Source: Amycolatopsis japonica
GTDB taxonomy: Bacteria > Actinomycetota > Actinomycetes > Mycobacteriales > Pseudonocardiaceae
Direction: 5' to 3'
NCBI RefSeq assembly: GCF_000732925.1
Contig: NZ_CP008953.1
Location: 3,720,001 to 3,784,000, forward strand
Length of the DNA: 64,000 bases
The notes beneath the pieces are model-generated. The model saw nothing but the letters and a program-made list of their open reading frames with translations, did not search any database and had not been told where the DNA came from. Below are positions 51,416 through 59,793 of this stretch, in pieces. Position 1 is the stretch's first letter; every line of letters begins with the position of its first letter. The translations under genes were made by a program, and so were the position numbers.

Positions 51416-51906
51416 AGCAGGAATCCCGCGGCGGGAACGGCTTCGTCGGCGTTGACCAGCCGGACGACCTTGCGGGCAAAGCGGTCTTCGTCGCCGCTGG
51501 CGCCGAGACGGACGACGTAGTCGACGTCCGCGGCCCAGAGGTCGTGACGGCCGCGTTTGTACGCCACGATGATCTGGGCGGCCTTGAGCGTGACCGACCG
51601 GTCGTCGACGTCCGTGGGGATGAAACGCGAGACGGTCCGCACGGTGATCGCCGAGTCCACCGCGGCGATCGCGTAGCCCTCGGTCATCCTCCGCACGCGC
51701 AATCCGCGCATCCGGGCGTCGTCGTGGACCATGTTGAGGACGTCGTCGAAATCCTCGGCGTCGCGTTCGATCGGGATGACGTACCGCGCGTCGTCGGCGT
51801 AAAGCCCTTGCCAGGCTTCGTATTCCTTGGCGTCCAGCAGCGCGGCCTCGCGCCAGGCCAGCTCGATCGCGCGGACCACCCGCGGATCGGTGAGGGTCTC
51901 AGTCAT
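51412..51906 (-). CDS. iacD: Aromatic ring-hydroxylating dioxygenase beta subunit, IacD-like
   Basis: 164-residue SnoaL/NTF2-fold small subunit. It has the family stretch EAALLDAKEYEAWQGLYADDARYVIPI at its N-terminus and the C-terminal strands VKAAQ-like (LKAAQIIVAYKRGRHDLWAAD). It supports the alpha3beta3 structure of the Rieske oxygenase and is not catalytic. Its start overlaps the alpha subunit stop by 8 bp. Confidence 0.88.
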   Translation of the reverse strand: MTETLTDPRVVRAIELAWREAALLDAKEYEAWQGLYADDARYVIPIERDAEDFDDVLNMVHDDARMRGLRVRRMTEGYAIAAVDSAITVRTVSRFIPTDVDDRSVTLKAAQIIVAYKRGRHDLWAADVDYVVRLGASGDEDRFARKVVRLVNADEAVPAAGFLL

Positions 51907-53194
51907 CGCTCATCATCCGCTTCCATTGGGCGTACGCCGCCCGCATCCCGGTCTCGTCGGTGACATGGCTGGTCGGCCAGCCTTCGGCGGAGGGCTTTTC
52001 GCGCCCCAGACCGCGGTTGACCATGATCGGCAGCTCGGGCGCGCCCTGGGCGCCGCGCTGCACCCGGTCCCAGCCCTCGGAGTCGTCCGGGGTGCCGAAC
52101 CCGAACGGACCCTGGAAATGTTCGTGGGCGCGCAGCCGCTCGCGGTTGACCGGCCCGACGATCTCGGCCGGGCCGTCACTGCCGAGGGCGACGTGCTCGA
52201 TGACGGTCTCGTCGACGCTGATCGGCCGCAACACCCGGAAGAACGAGATCGACATCGACACGTTCGGGAACAGGTTGAGGTTGAACCCCGTGCCGTGCAC
52301 GGCACGGACGAGCCTGCGGATCTCGGCCTCGTCCGCCCCGGCGGCTTCGAGTTGGGCGACCAGGCCGTCGAACCGCGGCTGGAGCGGTTCGCTGCCGTCG
52401 TCCGCCTCCAGATCGGAGTGTTCGGGGACCATCTGCATCACCGAGTGGCCGTTCCCCAGATCGTGGGTGACCGCCGTCGGATCGGTCATGAACGACATCA
52501 TCTCGGCGGTTTCCGCGTCGACCGAGGCCATCCAGGAGCGGTGCACGATGGGGAAGTGGTACCCGTCGGTGGTGTTCTCCAGCTGGATCTTCCAGTTGCC
52601 CCGGTAGGTGAACCGGTGGGTGCCGAGCACCTTCACCGGATAGCCGCCACCCTGCGCCATGAAGCGATCGATCCACAGCTTGACGTCGCCGAGGAAGTCG
52701 GCCAGCGGCTCGGCGTCGGCGTCCACGGTCGCGAAGATCATCCCGCCGTAGGACTCGGTGCGCAGGGTCTTCAGCCCGAGATCCGCCTTGTCCATCACGC
52801 CCTCGTACCCGTCGGGGTACGGGATGCCGCGCAGTTTGCCGTCCAGCCCGTAGGACCAGGCGTGATAAGGACAGGTGAATCCGTTGGCGTGGCCGGTCTT
52901 CTTCTCGCAGAGCGACGCGCCCCGGTGGCGGCAGCGGTTCACCAGCGTGCGGATCTCGCCCTTGCGGTCCTTGGTGACGATGACCGGATGCCGTCCGACA
53001 TGGGTCGACTTGAAACTGCCGGCCTTGGGCAGTTCCGATTCGTGGGCGACCCAGATCCAGGACCGCTCGAAGATCTTCGTCCTCTCCTGGTCGAAGATCG
53101 CGGGGTCGGTGTACATCCGGCCGGCGACCCGGTCGCCGAGGACGAGGTCCGCGGGCGGCAGGTCGTACACGGTGGCGGCGGTGAATTCGGTCAT
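51899..53194 (-). CDS. iacC: Rieske ring-hydroxylating dioxygenase alpha subunit, IacC-like
   Basis: 431 residues. The Rieske cluster ligands are in CRHRGASLC and CPYHAW (C-x-H ... C-x-x-H). The mononuclear iron ligands are in DGYHFPIVH, with a later aspartate in the FNLNLFPN region. It would dioxygenate an indole-derived ring with electrons from the IacF-like reductase. ATG 53194 gives MTEFTAATVYDLP; the reading frame runs on upstream across the neighbour but without a plausible start. It lies 5 bp after the small unknown gene. Confidence 0.9.
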   Translation of the reverse strand: MTEFTAATVYDLPPADLVLGDRVAGRMYTDPAIFDQERTKIFERSWIWVAHESELPKAGSFKSTHVGRHPVIVTKDRKGEIRTLVNRCRHRGASLCEKKTGHANGFTCPYHAWSYGLDGKLRGIPYPDGYEGVMDKADLGLKTLRTESYGGMIFATVDADAEPLADFLGDVKLWIDRFMAQGGGYPVKVLGTHRFTYRGNWKIQLENTTDGYHFPIVHRSWMASVDAETAEMMSFMTDPTAVTHDLGNGHSVMQMVPEHSDLEADDGSEPLQPRFDGLVAQLEAAGADEAEIRRLVRAVHGTGFNLNLFPNVSMSISFFRVLRPISVDETVIEHVALGSDGPAEIVGPVNRERLRAHEHFQGPFGFGTPDDSEGWDRVQRGAQGAPELPIMVNRGLGREKPSAEGWPTSHVTDETGMRAAYAQWKRMMSDD

Positions 53195-53199
53195 CGCGA

Positions 53200-53571
53200 T
53201 CAGCCCCGGTATTCGCGCGGTGTGAGGGCGCGGCCGATACGCGCTTCGATCTTGGCGTACTTCCACAGCTTCCACGGGCTGTCGCCGACCGGGGTGCTGC
53301 GCAGGAAGTCGCACGCCTGCTTGACGGTTTCCTGCGTGTCGACGTCGCAGAGCAGGTAACACGTCCACGGCCACCCGTCGGACGGCCCGACCATATGCGA
53401 GTCGTCGTCGATGTCGCCGATGAAGTCCACGCCGGGCAGGCCCTTGATGCCGTCCATCAGCGCGACGAAGGCGGTCCAGACGTCTCCGGTGGCGACGCCG
53501 CCTTCCGGAAGGTCGAAGAAGTTCTGGTTGATGCCGATGCAGAACAGCACACGCAACGGGGTGTCGCTCAT
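53200..53571 (-). CDS. iacB: Small conserved protein in IacB position
   Basis: 123-residue soluble protein of unknown function. It reads LRVLFCIGINQNFFDLPEGG at its start and has FIGDIDDDSHMVGPSDGWPW and a basic C-terminal helix ending TPREYRG. There is no signal peptide or known catalytic motif. Its place between the flavin monooxygenase-like gene and the Rieske alpha gene is that of iacB in indole-acetate clusters, which is why the symbol is proposed. It might be a dimeric ferredoxin-like fold protein related to EthD (guess). Confidence 0.6.
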   Translation of the reverse strand: MSDTPLRVLFCIGINQNFFDLPEGGVATGDVWTAFVALMDGIKGLPGVDFIGDIDDDSHMVGPSDGWPWTCYLLCDVDTQETVKQACDFLRSTPVGDSPWKLWKYAKIEARIGRALTPREYRG

Positions 53572-53606
53572 GGTGGTGGTCCAACTCCTCGTCGGTCGGT
53601 AGTGGG

Positions 53607-54746
53607 TCACTGGAAGCCGGGAACGGTGGGCGGATGGCCCATCAGCACGGCACCCGCGGCGTCGTACATGGCCGGCCCCAGGAAGGCGTGCTGCTGCGGG
53701 ACGAGCGCGTCGCCGAGCAGCCACTGCAGCGGATGACTCGTGGCGATGGCACCCGTCCCGGACAGGCCGATGACCCGGTTGACGGTCTCGGCGGCGGTCT
53801 TCGCGAGATGGGTCGAGGCCAGCCGGAGGTGGGCGTTCTGGTGCGGCGCCACGGGATCGCCGCTCAGCACGGTCTGCCACGCCTCGTCGGTGACCTCGTA
53901 GAAGTACGCGCGCGCCGAACGCATCGTCGCCTCGGCTTCGGCCAGTCCCGTCCGGTAGTAGGCGCGGTCGGCGAGTTTCGGCGCGCCCGTGACACCCGAA
54001 CGGCCGCTGCCGACCTCGGTCGCGAAGTCGAGCGCCGCGCGGGCGACACCCGCACCGACGACCGCCAGCACCTGGGAGGCGTAGGCGAGGGTGGGGTAGC
54101 GGTACAACGGCTCGTCGATGGTGGGTTCACCGCCGCGGATGAACGTCCATTCGCGTGGCACCTCGACCTTGTCGACGACCAGGTCGAAGGACCCGGTGCC
54201 CTTCATCCCGACGACGTCCCACTCCTGGACGATCTCGACCTGCTCGGGCCGCAGCAGGGCAGTGCGGGGCTTTCCGGCGGTCGTGTCGTCGCCTGGGATC
54301 CCGACGCCGAGGATGTCCGCACCCATGCAGCCGCTCGCGAACTTCCAGCGCCCGTCGACCAGGAAGCCGGAGGCGGTGGGCTCGGCTCGTTGGACGGGGA
54401 AGAGACCACCGGCGAAGCACACGTCGGGACCGTCGGCGTAGAGCTCGGCCTGCGTCTCGACGGGCAGCGCCGCGAGGTAGACCAGCGCGGAGCCGAAGCT
54501 GGCCACCCATCCGGTGGATCCGTCGACGACGGAGATCCGCTCCACCATCCGCAGGAATTCGGCCGGGGGCAGGGGCCTGCCGCCGAACCGTTCGGGCGTC
54601 GCGGACCGGTAGACGCCTGCCGCCTTGAGCCGCCCGACGAAGTCACGCGAGACGTACCTCTGGTCCCGGAACTCCTGACGGCGCTCGAGGAGTTCGGCCA
54701 GGACATCGTCGAGTGTCACGGCCGGGCTCTCCTGGATCTGGGCCAT
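53607..54746 (-). CDS. iacA: Acyl-CoA-dehydrogenase-fold flavin monooxygenase, IacA-like
   Basis: 379 residues with the acyl-CoA dehydrogenase fold: helical N-terminal domain (AELLERRQEFRD), a beta middle domain with FASGCMGADILGVGI, and a C-terminal helical domain (GTGAIATSHPLQWLLGD). It resembles the HpaB/DszC/IacA monooxygenase branch, in which reduced FMN/FAD and oxygen hydroxylate an aromatic ring; IacA starts indole-3-acetate breakdown. The flavin reductase gene at 56464 would supply reduced flavin. GAGGAG precedes ATG 54746. It heads the six-gene operon 54746-49697. Confidence 0.85.
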   Translation of the reverse strand: MAQIQESPAVTLDDVLAELLERRQEFRDQRYVSRDFVGRLKAAGVYRSATPERFGGRPLPPAEFLRMVERISVVDGSTGWVASFGSALVYLAALPVETQAELYADGPDVCFAGGLFPVQRAEPTASGFLVDGRWKFASGCMGADILGVGIPGDDTTAGKPRTALLRPEQVEIVQEWDVVGMKGTGSFDLVVDKVEVPREWTFIRGGEPTIDEPLYRYPTLAYASQVLAVVGAGVARAALDFATEVGSGRSGVTGAPKLADRAYYRTGLAEAEATMRSARAYFYEVTDEAWQTVLSGDPVAPHQNAHLRLASTHLAKTAAETVNRVIGLSGTGAIATSHPLQWLLGDALVPQQHAFLGPAMYDAAGAVLMGHPPTVPGFQ

Positions 54747-54781
54747 CGGGCGCTCCTCGCGTCGTAGGGAAGATGTCTCCG

Positions 54782-54787
54782 ACGCTA
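54782..54787 (-). promoter_or_regulatory. -10 candidate TAGCGT for the iacA operon
   Basis: The sequence CTAGCGTCGGAG upstream of iacA closely matches CTAGCGTCGAGG upstream of the flavin reductase gene (56451-56462). TAGCGT at equal position fits a shared -10. The iacA message would have a leader of about 30 nt with GAGGAG. Confidence 0.45.
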
Positions 54788-54852
54788 GGGATCACCGCCG
54801 CGTGTGGCCATTGGTCATTGCCTGCCGACGGCCGGGGATTCCCACGCAGACG

Positions 54853-54871
54853 GGTAGGGGAAATCCTTACC
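54853..54871. promoter_or_regulatory. Operator candidate site A: GGTAGGG-GAAAT-CCTTACC
   Basis: An imperfect dyad (GGTARGG arms) between the divergent iacA operon and the sensor kinase gene. It lies about 35-53 bp before the predicted kinase transcription start, a usual place for an activator. Its core GGGAAATCCT recurs at 56389-56407 and 61229-61245. Confidence 0.65.
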
Positions 54872-54893
54872 GGAGGGCCCGGCGGCGAACTCC

Positions 54894-54899
54894 TATGCT
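54894..54899 (+). promoter_or_regulatory. -10 box TATGCT for leaderless kinase gene
   Basis: TATGCT ends 6 bp before the GTG start at 54906, so the message probably begins at the start codon. No ribosome site is present. Confidence 0.5.
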
Positions 54900-54905
54900 G
54901 AGGCC

Positions 54906-56393
54906 GTGGAGGTCGACCCGATCGCGCCTGAGCTGGCCACCGGCGACTTCGTGGCGATGATGAACGCCTCGAAGGCGTGCGTGCTGGTCCACGACGCGGC
55001 GACCAAGAACATCCTGTGGGCCAATCCCGCCGCGTGCGAGATGCTCGAATTCAGTCTGTCCGAGCTGCGCCCGCTCAAGGCCAACCACATGAGCAGCTCC
55101 GCCCAGCAGTACGACCGGGTGATCGGTCGAGCGTGGCTCCAGGCGGCGGTGGAACACGGTTCGAGCCGGATCGTGTGGCACTACCGGAGCAAATCCGGCC
55201 GGGTCATCCCCACGGACGCGGTCGCCATCCGGGTCGAACTGGAGCGCGGGCCCGCGGTGATGGTCCAGTTCCGCGACATCCAGCGCGCGGAGGAGATCGA
55301 ACGAGAGCTGAAGCTGACGACGTCGTACGTCGACGCGCTGGCACGGCACACCTCGACCGTGGCGTTCATGCTCGACGCCGCCGGCGCGGTGCGGTTCGCG
55401 ACGGACAGCGCCCTGACGTTCCTCGGCCTGACCGGCGACGACGATCGGCTGGCGGGGGAGCCGCTGACCGCGTACGCGCGGCTGTACCTGGGCGGCAGGC
55501 CGGTGCGCTGGGCCGAGGTGGTCGCCGGTGCCGATCCGGTCGGGCCGGTGCAGCTGGAGTTGCCGGGGGAGAGCTCGACCTGGCTGGAAGGGAGCCTGGA
55601 GCGGCTTTCCGAGTCCGAGGTCGACGCGTATCTGATGATCCTGCACGACGTCTCCGAGCGCGTCCGCGGCGAAGCGCGGCGAGAGCTGGAGCTGCGGCAC
55701 GAGAACTACTTGGCGCGCTACAACGCCATGGGGGACATGGCGATGGCGATCGCGCACGAACTCGGGCAGCCGCTGGCCGCCGCCGCGAACTTCATCGCGG
55801 GGATCCGCGCGCGGGCCGCCACGATGGCGGGCGGCGGTGACGTCCGCGAGCAGATGGGCTACGGCCTGGACAGCGTCGCCCGGCAGATCGACCGGGCCAA
55901 GGACATCGTCGGTTCGCTGCGGTCCTTCGTCGGGCACCTGGAACAGGTCGAGCAGGTGGTCGACCTGAACGAGATCGTCCGGGAGTGCCTGTACTTCATC
56001 GAACTGAGCGCCGCGCCGAACTCCGTCGCCGTCGAGGTCCGGCTCGACCCGGCGCCGGTGCTGGTCCGGTGCGAACGCGTCCTCACCGGGCAGGTGGTGA
56101 TGAACCTCTGCCTCAACGCGATCGACGAGACGACCGAATGCGAACCCCCGCAGCGGCGGATCACGGTGGGCACTCAAGCCAAGGAGGGGGTCGGCGTCCT
56201 GACCGTCGACGATCACGGCCGCGGCGTCGCCAGGGATCCGTTCGCCGAATCCTTCACCAGCAAACCCGGTGGCAGCGGGATCGGGCTGGCGCTGAGCCAC
56301 CGCATCATCACCCGGCAGCACGGGAGCATCTGGGCCGAGCGGCGGGACGGCGGGGGCTCGCGGTTCGGGTTCGCGCTGCCGCTGGACACGTAA
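54906..56393 (+). CDS. PAS-domain sensor histidine kinase (FixL/StyS-like)
   Basis: 495-residue soluble kinase. An N-terminal PAS domain (about 15-125) reads ILWANPAACEMLEFSLSELRPL; a second PAS-like domain lies at about 140-255. The phospho-acceptor is H284 in AIAHELGQPLAAA, the FixL-type HisKA, and the ATPase domain ends GGSGIGLALSHRII. No membrane segment is visible, so it would sense a cytoplasmic ligand such as indole-acetate or flavin state (inferred). It is divergent from iacA and upstream of the flavin reductase; the partner regulator is encoded at 58452. Confidence 0.92.
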   Translation: MEVDPIAPELATGDFVAMMNASKACVLVHDAATKNILWANPAACEMLEFSLSELRPLKANHMSSSAQQYDRVIGRAWLQAAVEHGSSRIVWHYRSKSGRVIPTDAVAIRVELERGPAVMVQFRDIQRAEEIERELKLTTSYVDALARHTSTVAFMLDAAGAVRFATDSALTFLGLTGDDDRLAGEPLTAYARLYLGGRPVRWAEVVAGADPVGPVQLELPGESSTWLEGSLERLSESEVDAYLMILHDVSERVRGEARRELELRHENYLARYNAMGDMAMAIAHELGQPLAAAANFIAGIRARAATMAGGGDVREQMGYGLDSVARQIDRAKDIVGSLRSFVGHLEQVEQVVDLNEIVRECLYFIELSAAPNSVAVEVRLDPAPVLVRCERVLTGQVVMNLCLNAIDETTECEPPQRRITVGTQAKEGVGVLTVDDHGRGVARDPFAESFTSKPGGSGIGLALSHRIITRQHGSIWAERRDGGGSRFGFALPLDT

Positions 56394-56407
56394 GGGAAAT
56401 CCTCAGG
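56389..56407. promoter_or_regulatory. Operator candidate site B: TAAGGGAAATCCTCA
   Basis: The core GGGAAATCCT overlaps the kinase TAA stop and lies about 60 bp before the flavin reductase ATG. It matches site A at 14 of 19 positions. Confidence 0.55.
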
Positions 56408-56451
56408 CGGCGCGGTGGAAGTCGGGATATCGCCGGTTTCGGCCCCGGCTC

Positions 56452-56457
56452 TAGCGT
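56452..56457 (+). promoter_or_regulatory. -10 box TAGCGT before the flavin reductase gene
   Basis: TAGCGT ends 6 bp before ATG 56464, giving a leaderless transcript, and shares its surroundings with the iacA -10. Confidence 0.45.
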
Positions 56458-56463
56458 CGAGGT

Positions 56464-56964
56464 ATGCCCGATGAGCTGACCACGACCCAGCGACGGTTTC
56501 GCGCGGCGATGGCGAACCTTTCGACGGCTGTCAACATCGTCACCACCGACGGCGTCAGCGGCCGCGCCGGCATCACGGTGAGCGCGGTCTGCTCGGTCAC
56601 CGACTCACCGCCGACCCTGCTGGTCTGCGTCAACCAGTCGAGCTACACGCACGACATCTTCCGGACCAACGGCAGGATGGCCATCAACGTCCTGGCCGCC
56701 CAGCACGAGGACCTCGCCCTGCAGTTCGCCGGTGCGACGGACGTGCCGATGCTCGACCGGTTCCGGTTCGAGGTCTGGGACCACGACAGGTTCCGCATCC
56801 CCGTCGTCCGCGACGCGGCCGCCGTCCTCATCGGAGGAGTCGGCGCCGAGTTCACCCAAGGGACGCACACGGTGCTCTTCGTCGAGGTCGAGGACGTCTT
56901 CGTCGACGAGGACGCCGGGGGACTCGCCTACTTCCGCCGCGAATTCCACCGGATCGCGCCATGA
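56464..56964 (+). CDS. iacG: Flavin reductase, IacG-like
   Basis: 166-residue FMN-binding split-barrel flavin reductase. Family features are FRAAMANLSTAVNIVTTDG, the SVTDSPPTLLVCVNQSS strand and the FINVLAAQHEDLA-type loop (MAINVLAAQHEDLALQFAG). It supplies reduced flavin to the IacA-like monooxygenase. It overlaps the next small gene by 4 bp. Confidence 0.88.
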   Translation: MPDELTTTQRRFRAAMANLSTAVNIVTTDGVSGRAGITVSAVCSVTDSPPTLLVCVNQSSYTHDIFRTNGRMAINVLAAQHEDLALQFAGATDVPMLDRFRFEVWDHDRFRIPVVRDAAAVLIGGVGAEFTQGTHTVLFVEVEDVFVDEDAGGLAYFRREFHRIAP

Positions 56965-57221
56965 GCGAGCGCACCACGTTGATGTGTTACAACGACAACC
57001 ACGGGTACGGCTGGCGCCATGTGGATCTGTTCGTGCACGACGCCGAGGGCCGTGAGCTGAACTGGGTCCATTGGCAGGCCCCGGCCGACGGTCCCGACGT
57101 CGCCGACGAAGTGACGGCGCGGGTCGAACCCAGGCTGAAGCGGACGTCCGAGTGGCGGCACGCGGTCAGCGCCGGCGGCGTCGACTACTGGGAAGCGGAC
57201 GCCGCTTGGGAGGACGAGTGA
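56961..57221 (+). CDS. Small acidic protein of unknown function in the iac cluster
   Basis: 86 residues, soluble, rich in tryptophan and histidine (GYGWRHVDLFVHD, LNWVHWQAP). ATGA overlap with the flavin reductase and GTGA overlap with the amidase both indicate a real, coupled gene. I do not recognise a family. It could be a small accessory protein of the amidase or reductase. Confidence 0.75.
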   Translation: MSERTTLMCYNDNHGYGWRHVDLFVHDAEGRELNWVHWQAPADGPDVADEVTARVEPRLKRTSEWRHAVSAGGVDYWEADAAWEDE

Positions 57222-58438
57222 ACCTCATGCGCCCGTGGTCGCTGCGGGAACTCGTCCAGGACCTGCGGCAGGGGCGCACCACTCCGGAGGCGGCTTCGCG
57301 ACGCGCGCTCGCCCGGATCGCCGAAACGGACGCGGAGCTGCGCGCGTGGGTCGACCGGACGGCCTTCCTGCCGGGCACGGGTGTGCCACTCGGGGTCAAG
57401 GACATCATCGATCTGGCGGGTGTGCCCACCCGTTGCGGTTCGACACTGCGCGCGGAGGCCGCTCCGGCGACCTCGGACGCGGCGATCGTGACCGCGTGGC
57501 GCTCGGCCGGAATGGCTCCGCTCGGCAAGACGGTCACCACCGAGTTCGCGTTCTTCGCGCCCGGCCCGACCCGGAATCCCGCGGCCCTCGGCCACACCCC
57601 GGGCGGCTCGTCGAGCGGGTCGGCCGCCGCGGTCGCGTCCGGGCAGGTGCCGTTGGCGCTCGGTTCGCAGACCGCCGGGTCGGTCACCAGACCGGCGTCG
57701 TACTGCGGCGTTGCCTCGCTGGTCATGAGCCACGGCAGGTACCCGTCCACCGGGGTGACGGGATTGAGCCCCAGCCTGGACAGCCACGGCGTCTTCGCGG
57801 CCACGGCCGCCGACCTCGCGCTCGCGTGGTCCGCGCTGACCGGCGATTCCGCACGAGAACCGCGTCCGCCGCGGATCCTGGTGTGGTCCGCCGACGCGCT
57901 CGACGTCGTCGAAGCACCGATGCGGCATGCGCTGACGCAAGCGGCGAAACGTCTGCGGGAGGCAGGGGCGACCGTCGAGCCGTTCCGCGACGAACAGTTG
58001 ATGGTCGAGCTCACGGCCGCGCATCCCGTGGTGATGGCCTACGAAGCAGCGCGGGAAAGGTCTGCCGAACTCGCGGTGGCCGAGCGTTTGAGTGCACCTT
58101 TGGCGCAGCTTCTCCGGGCCGGGGCCGCGACCTCGGCCGACGAATACGAAACCGCCCGCGCCACCATCGCCGAGGGCTCAGACCGGCTGGCCGACGTGTT
58201 CGACGTTGTCCTCGGCCCGGCCGCGCCCGGCGCGGCGCCACACGGACTGGAGGCGACCGGGAACCCGGTGCTGAGCCGAGGCTGGCAGGCGCTCGGCCTG
58301 CCCGTGGTCACCGTTCCCGGATTCACCGACGCGGCGGGTCTGCCGCTCGGCCTGCAACTCGTCGGCCGTCACGGCGGGGAGAACGAACTGCTCGGGCACG
58401 CGTGCTGGGCGGAGCGGGTGCTCGCCGGGGATTCATGA
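57218..58438 (+). CDS. iacH: Amidase-signature family hydrolase, IacH-like
   Basis: 406 residues. The catalytic triad is visible: lysine in GVKDIIDLAG, the cis-serine in GGSSSGSAAAVASG and the nucleophile serine in QTAGSVTRPAS. It hydrolyses an amide, in the iac pathway presumably of an oxidised indole-acetate intermediate. GTG 57218 (MNLMRPW) has GGGAGG upstream and overlaps the small gene; ATG 57227 is an alternative. It is followed after 13 bp by the response regulator. Confidence 0.88.
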   Translation: MNLMRPWSLRELVQDLRQGRTTPEAASRRALARIAETDAELRAWVDRTAFLPGTGVPLGVKDIIDLAGVPTRCGSTLRAEAAPATSDAAIVTAWRSAGMAPLGKTVTTEFAFFAPGPTRNPAALGHTPGGSSSGSAAAVASGQVPLALGSQTAGSVTRPASYCGVASLVMSHGRYPSTGVTGLSPSLDSHGVFAATAADLALAWSALTGDSAREPRPPRILVWSADALDVVEAPMRHALTQAAKRLREAGATVEPFRDEQLMVELTAAHPVVMAYEAARERSAELAVAERLSAPLAQLLRAGAATSADEYETARATIAEGSDRLADVFDVVLGPAAPGAAPHGLEATGNPVLSRGWQALGLPVVTVPGFTDAAGLPLGLQLVGRHGGENELLGHACWAERVLAGDS

Positions 58439-58451
58439 TAGGGAGCTCTTC

Positions 58452-59093
58452 ATGGTCACCACCGATTCCGCGTCCGGCGGCGAGACGTCGCCGGTGGTCT
58501 ACATCGTCGACGACGACGAGGCCATCCGCCAATCCCTGGTGTTCCTGCTGGAGAGCGTCGGGATCCAGGCGCTCGTCTACCCGGACGGGCCGACCTTCCT
58601 GGAGGAGTTCGATCCCGACGAGCCGAGCGTGCTGATCATCGACGTCCGGATGCCGGGGCTCAGCGGCCTGCAACTGCAGGAGAAACTGGTCGCCCGTGAA
58701 TTCCCGGCCCCGGTGATCTTCTGTTCCGCGCACGGCGACATCCCGATGTCGGTGCGGGCGCTGCGCCTGGGTGCCGTCGACTTCCTCGAGAAGCCGTACG
58801 AGCCGCAGCGGATGCTGGAGGTCGTCCAGGCGCAACTGGTGGTCGCGGCGGAACGGTTCGCGGAGGCCGCGTGCCGCAAGGCCGTCGCCGAGCGGATCGC
58901 GACGCTGACCCCGCGCGAACGGGAGGTGCTCCTGCTGGTGATCGATGGTCTGCCCAGTCAGCTGATCGCGCGGCGGCTGGGCACGAGTGTGAAGACCGTC
59001 GACGTGCACCGGGCCCGGATCAAGGCCAAGACCGAGTCGGACAGCCTCGGCACTCTGGTGCGCGATGTCCTTCAGCACCAGGTCACCGTCTAG
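58452..59093 (+). CDS. FixJ/StyR-family response regulator
   Basis: 213 residues. The receiver has VDDDEAIRQS, D64 in IIDVRMPG and K114 in FLEKPYEP, which is FixJ-like. The HTH is LTPREREVLLLVIDGLPSQLIARRLGTSVKTVDVHRARI. Its partner is the FixL-like kinase at 54906. It should bind the operator-like sites A-C. ATG 58452 is the annotated start, after GGGAGCTC. Confidence 0.92.
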   Translation: MVTTDSASGGETSPVVYIVDDDEAIRQSLVFLLESVGIQALVYPDGPTFLEEFDPDEPSVLIIDVRMPGLSGLQLQEKLVAREFPAPVIFCSAHGDIPMSVRALRLGAVDFLEKPYEPQRMLEVVQAQLVVAAERFAEAACRKAVAERIATLTPREREVLLLVIDGLPSQLIARRLGTSVKTVDVHRARIKAKTESDSLGTLVRDVLQHQVTV

Positions 59094-59136
59094 GTGCGAG
59101 TGGGAATTCCGGACTGCGCGGCGTGAGCGGAAAGGC

Positions 59137-59235
59137 GTGACTCGCGTGATCAGGGACGTGACTCGCGTGATTGGGGGCCGCACTCGGGTGTTCCGCCTCT
59201 GATCACGCGAGTTCCGGCTTCGATCACGTGAGTGC
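59137..59235. repeat. 99-bp element: two GTGACTCGCGTGATC units and two inverted units, copy 2
   Basis: Direct units at 59137 and 59158; inverted units at 59201 and 59222 (both 21 bp apart). It is a near copy of 47264-47361. It lies between the ends of two convergent genes. Confidence 0.85.
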
Positions 59236-59244
59236 GGTGCCAGG

Positions 59245-59793
59245 TCAAGCCATCAGTACGGAAGTCGCCGGGAAGTCCGAAGCGAACCTCGCGGGCAGCG
59301 GCGCGATGAAGACGTTCTCGGTCCGCGTACGGGTGATCAGCCAACGCCCGTCCTCACGCCGGAACGCGTTGTTGAGCCTGCTCGACCGCAGCAGCCCCGT
59401 CCCGTCGGCGTAGAGCCACGGCTGGACGTGGATCCATTGCCCGTCGGCCCGGTCGCCGTCGACGCGGATCTGTTCCGAAGTCAGGTAATGGGCGTTGAGG
59501 ACCAGCGCCGGGTCCCGCTTCTCGCCCCAGAACCGCTGGAAATGGGCCCGGATCGCGTCCTTGCCCACCGCACGGCCGAACTGCCCGTCGTAGTGCTCGC
59601 CGACGCCTTCCCAGACGGCGTCGTCCGCGTAGAGCTCGAGGATCAGGTCGATGCGCCGGTCGTCGTCGGTGACACCGTACTCCGGGCAGGGCGTGTCGCA
59701 GAGGAACATGTAGCGGGCCTGGACACGGCGGATCTCGGCCTCGGCCTCCAGCACCTCGACGCGGCGCCGGAGTTCGGTGAGTTCGTCGTTCAT
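59245..59793 (-). CDS. SnoaL-like (NTF2-fold) protein, possible IacI
   Basis: 182 residues. A short coiled-coil start (MNDELTELRRRVEVLEAEAEIRR) is followed by an NTF2 cone fold with LILELYADDAVWEG and RAHFQRFWGE. SnoaL-like proteins can be cyclases, isomerases or dehydratases; IacI of known clusters has been described as similar. ATG 59793 overlaps the transporter stop (ATGA), so the two are co-translated. The catalytic residues are not assigned. Confidence 0.72.
   Translation of the reverse strand: MNDELTELRRRVEVLEAEAEIRRVQARYMFLCDTPCPEYGVTDDDRRIDLILELYADDAVWEGVGEHYDGQFGRAVGKDAIRAHFQRFWGEKRDPALVLNAHYLTSEQIRVDGDRADGQWIHVQPWLYADGTGLLRSSRLNNAFRREDGRWLITRTRTENVFIAPLPARFASDFPATSVLMA

Noticed and set aside
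44562..54746. Secondary-metabolite gene cluster (diiron oxygenase, P450, Rieske oxygenase, SDR)
   Set aside because: No polyketide synthase, NRPS, terpene synthase or RiPP precursor is present. The Rieske set matches a catabolic pathway better.
47264..59235. Regular 21-bp-spaced repeats as a CRISPR array
   Set aside because: Only two direct units occur per block, followed by inverted ones, and the intervening sequence is itself repeated, so there are no variable spacers. No cas genes are present.
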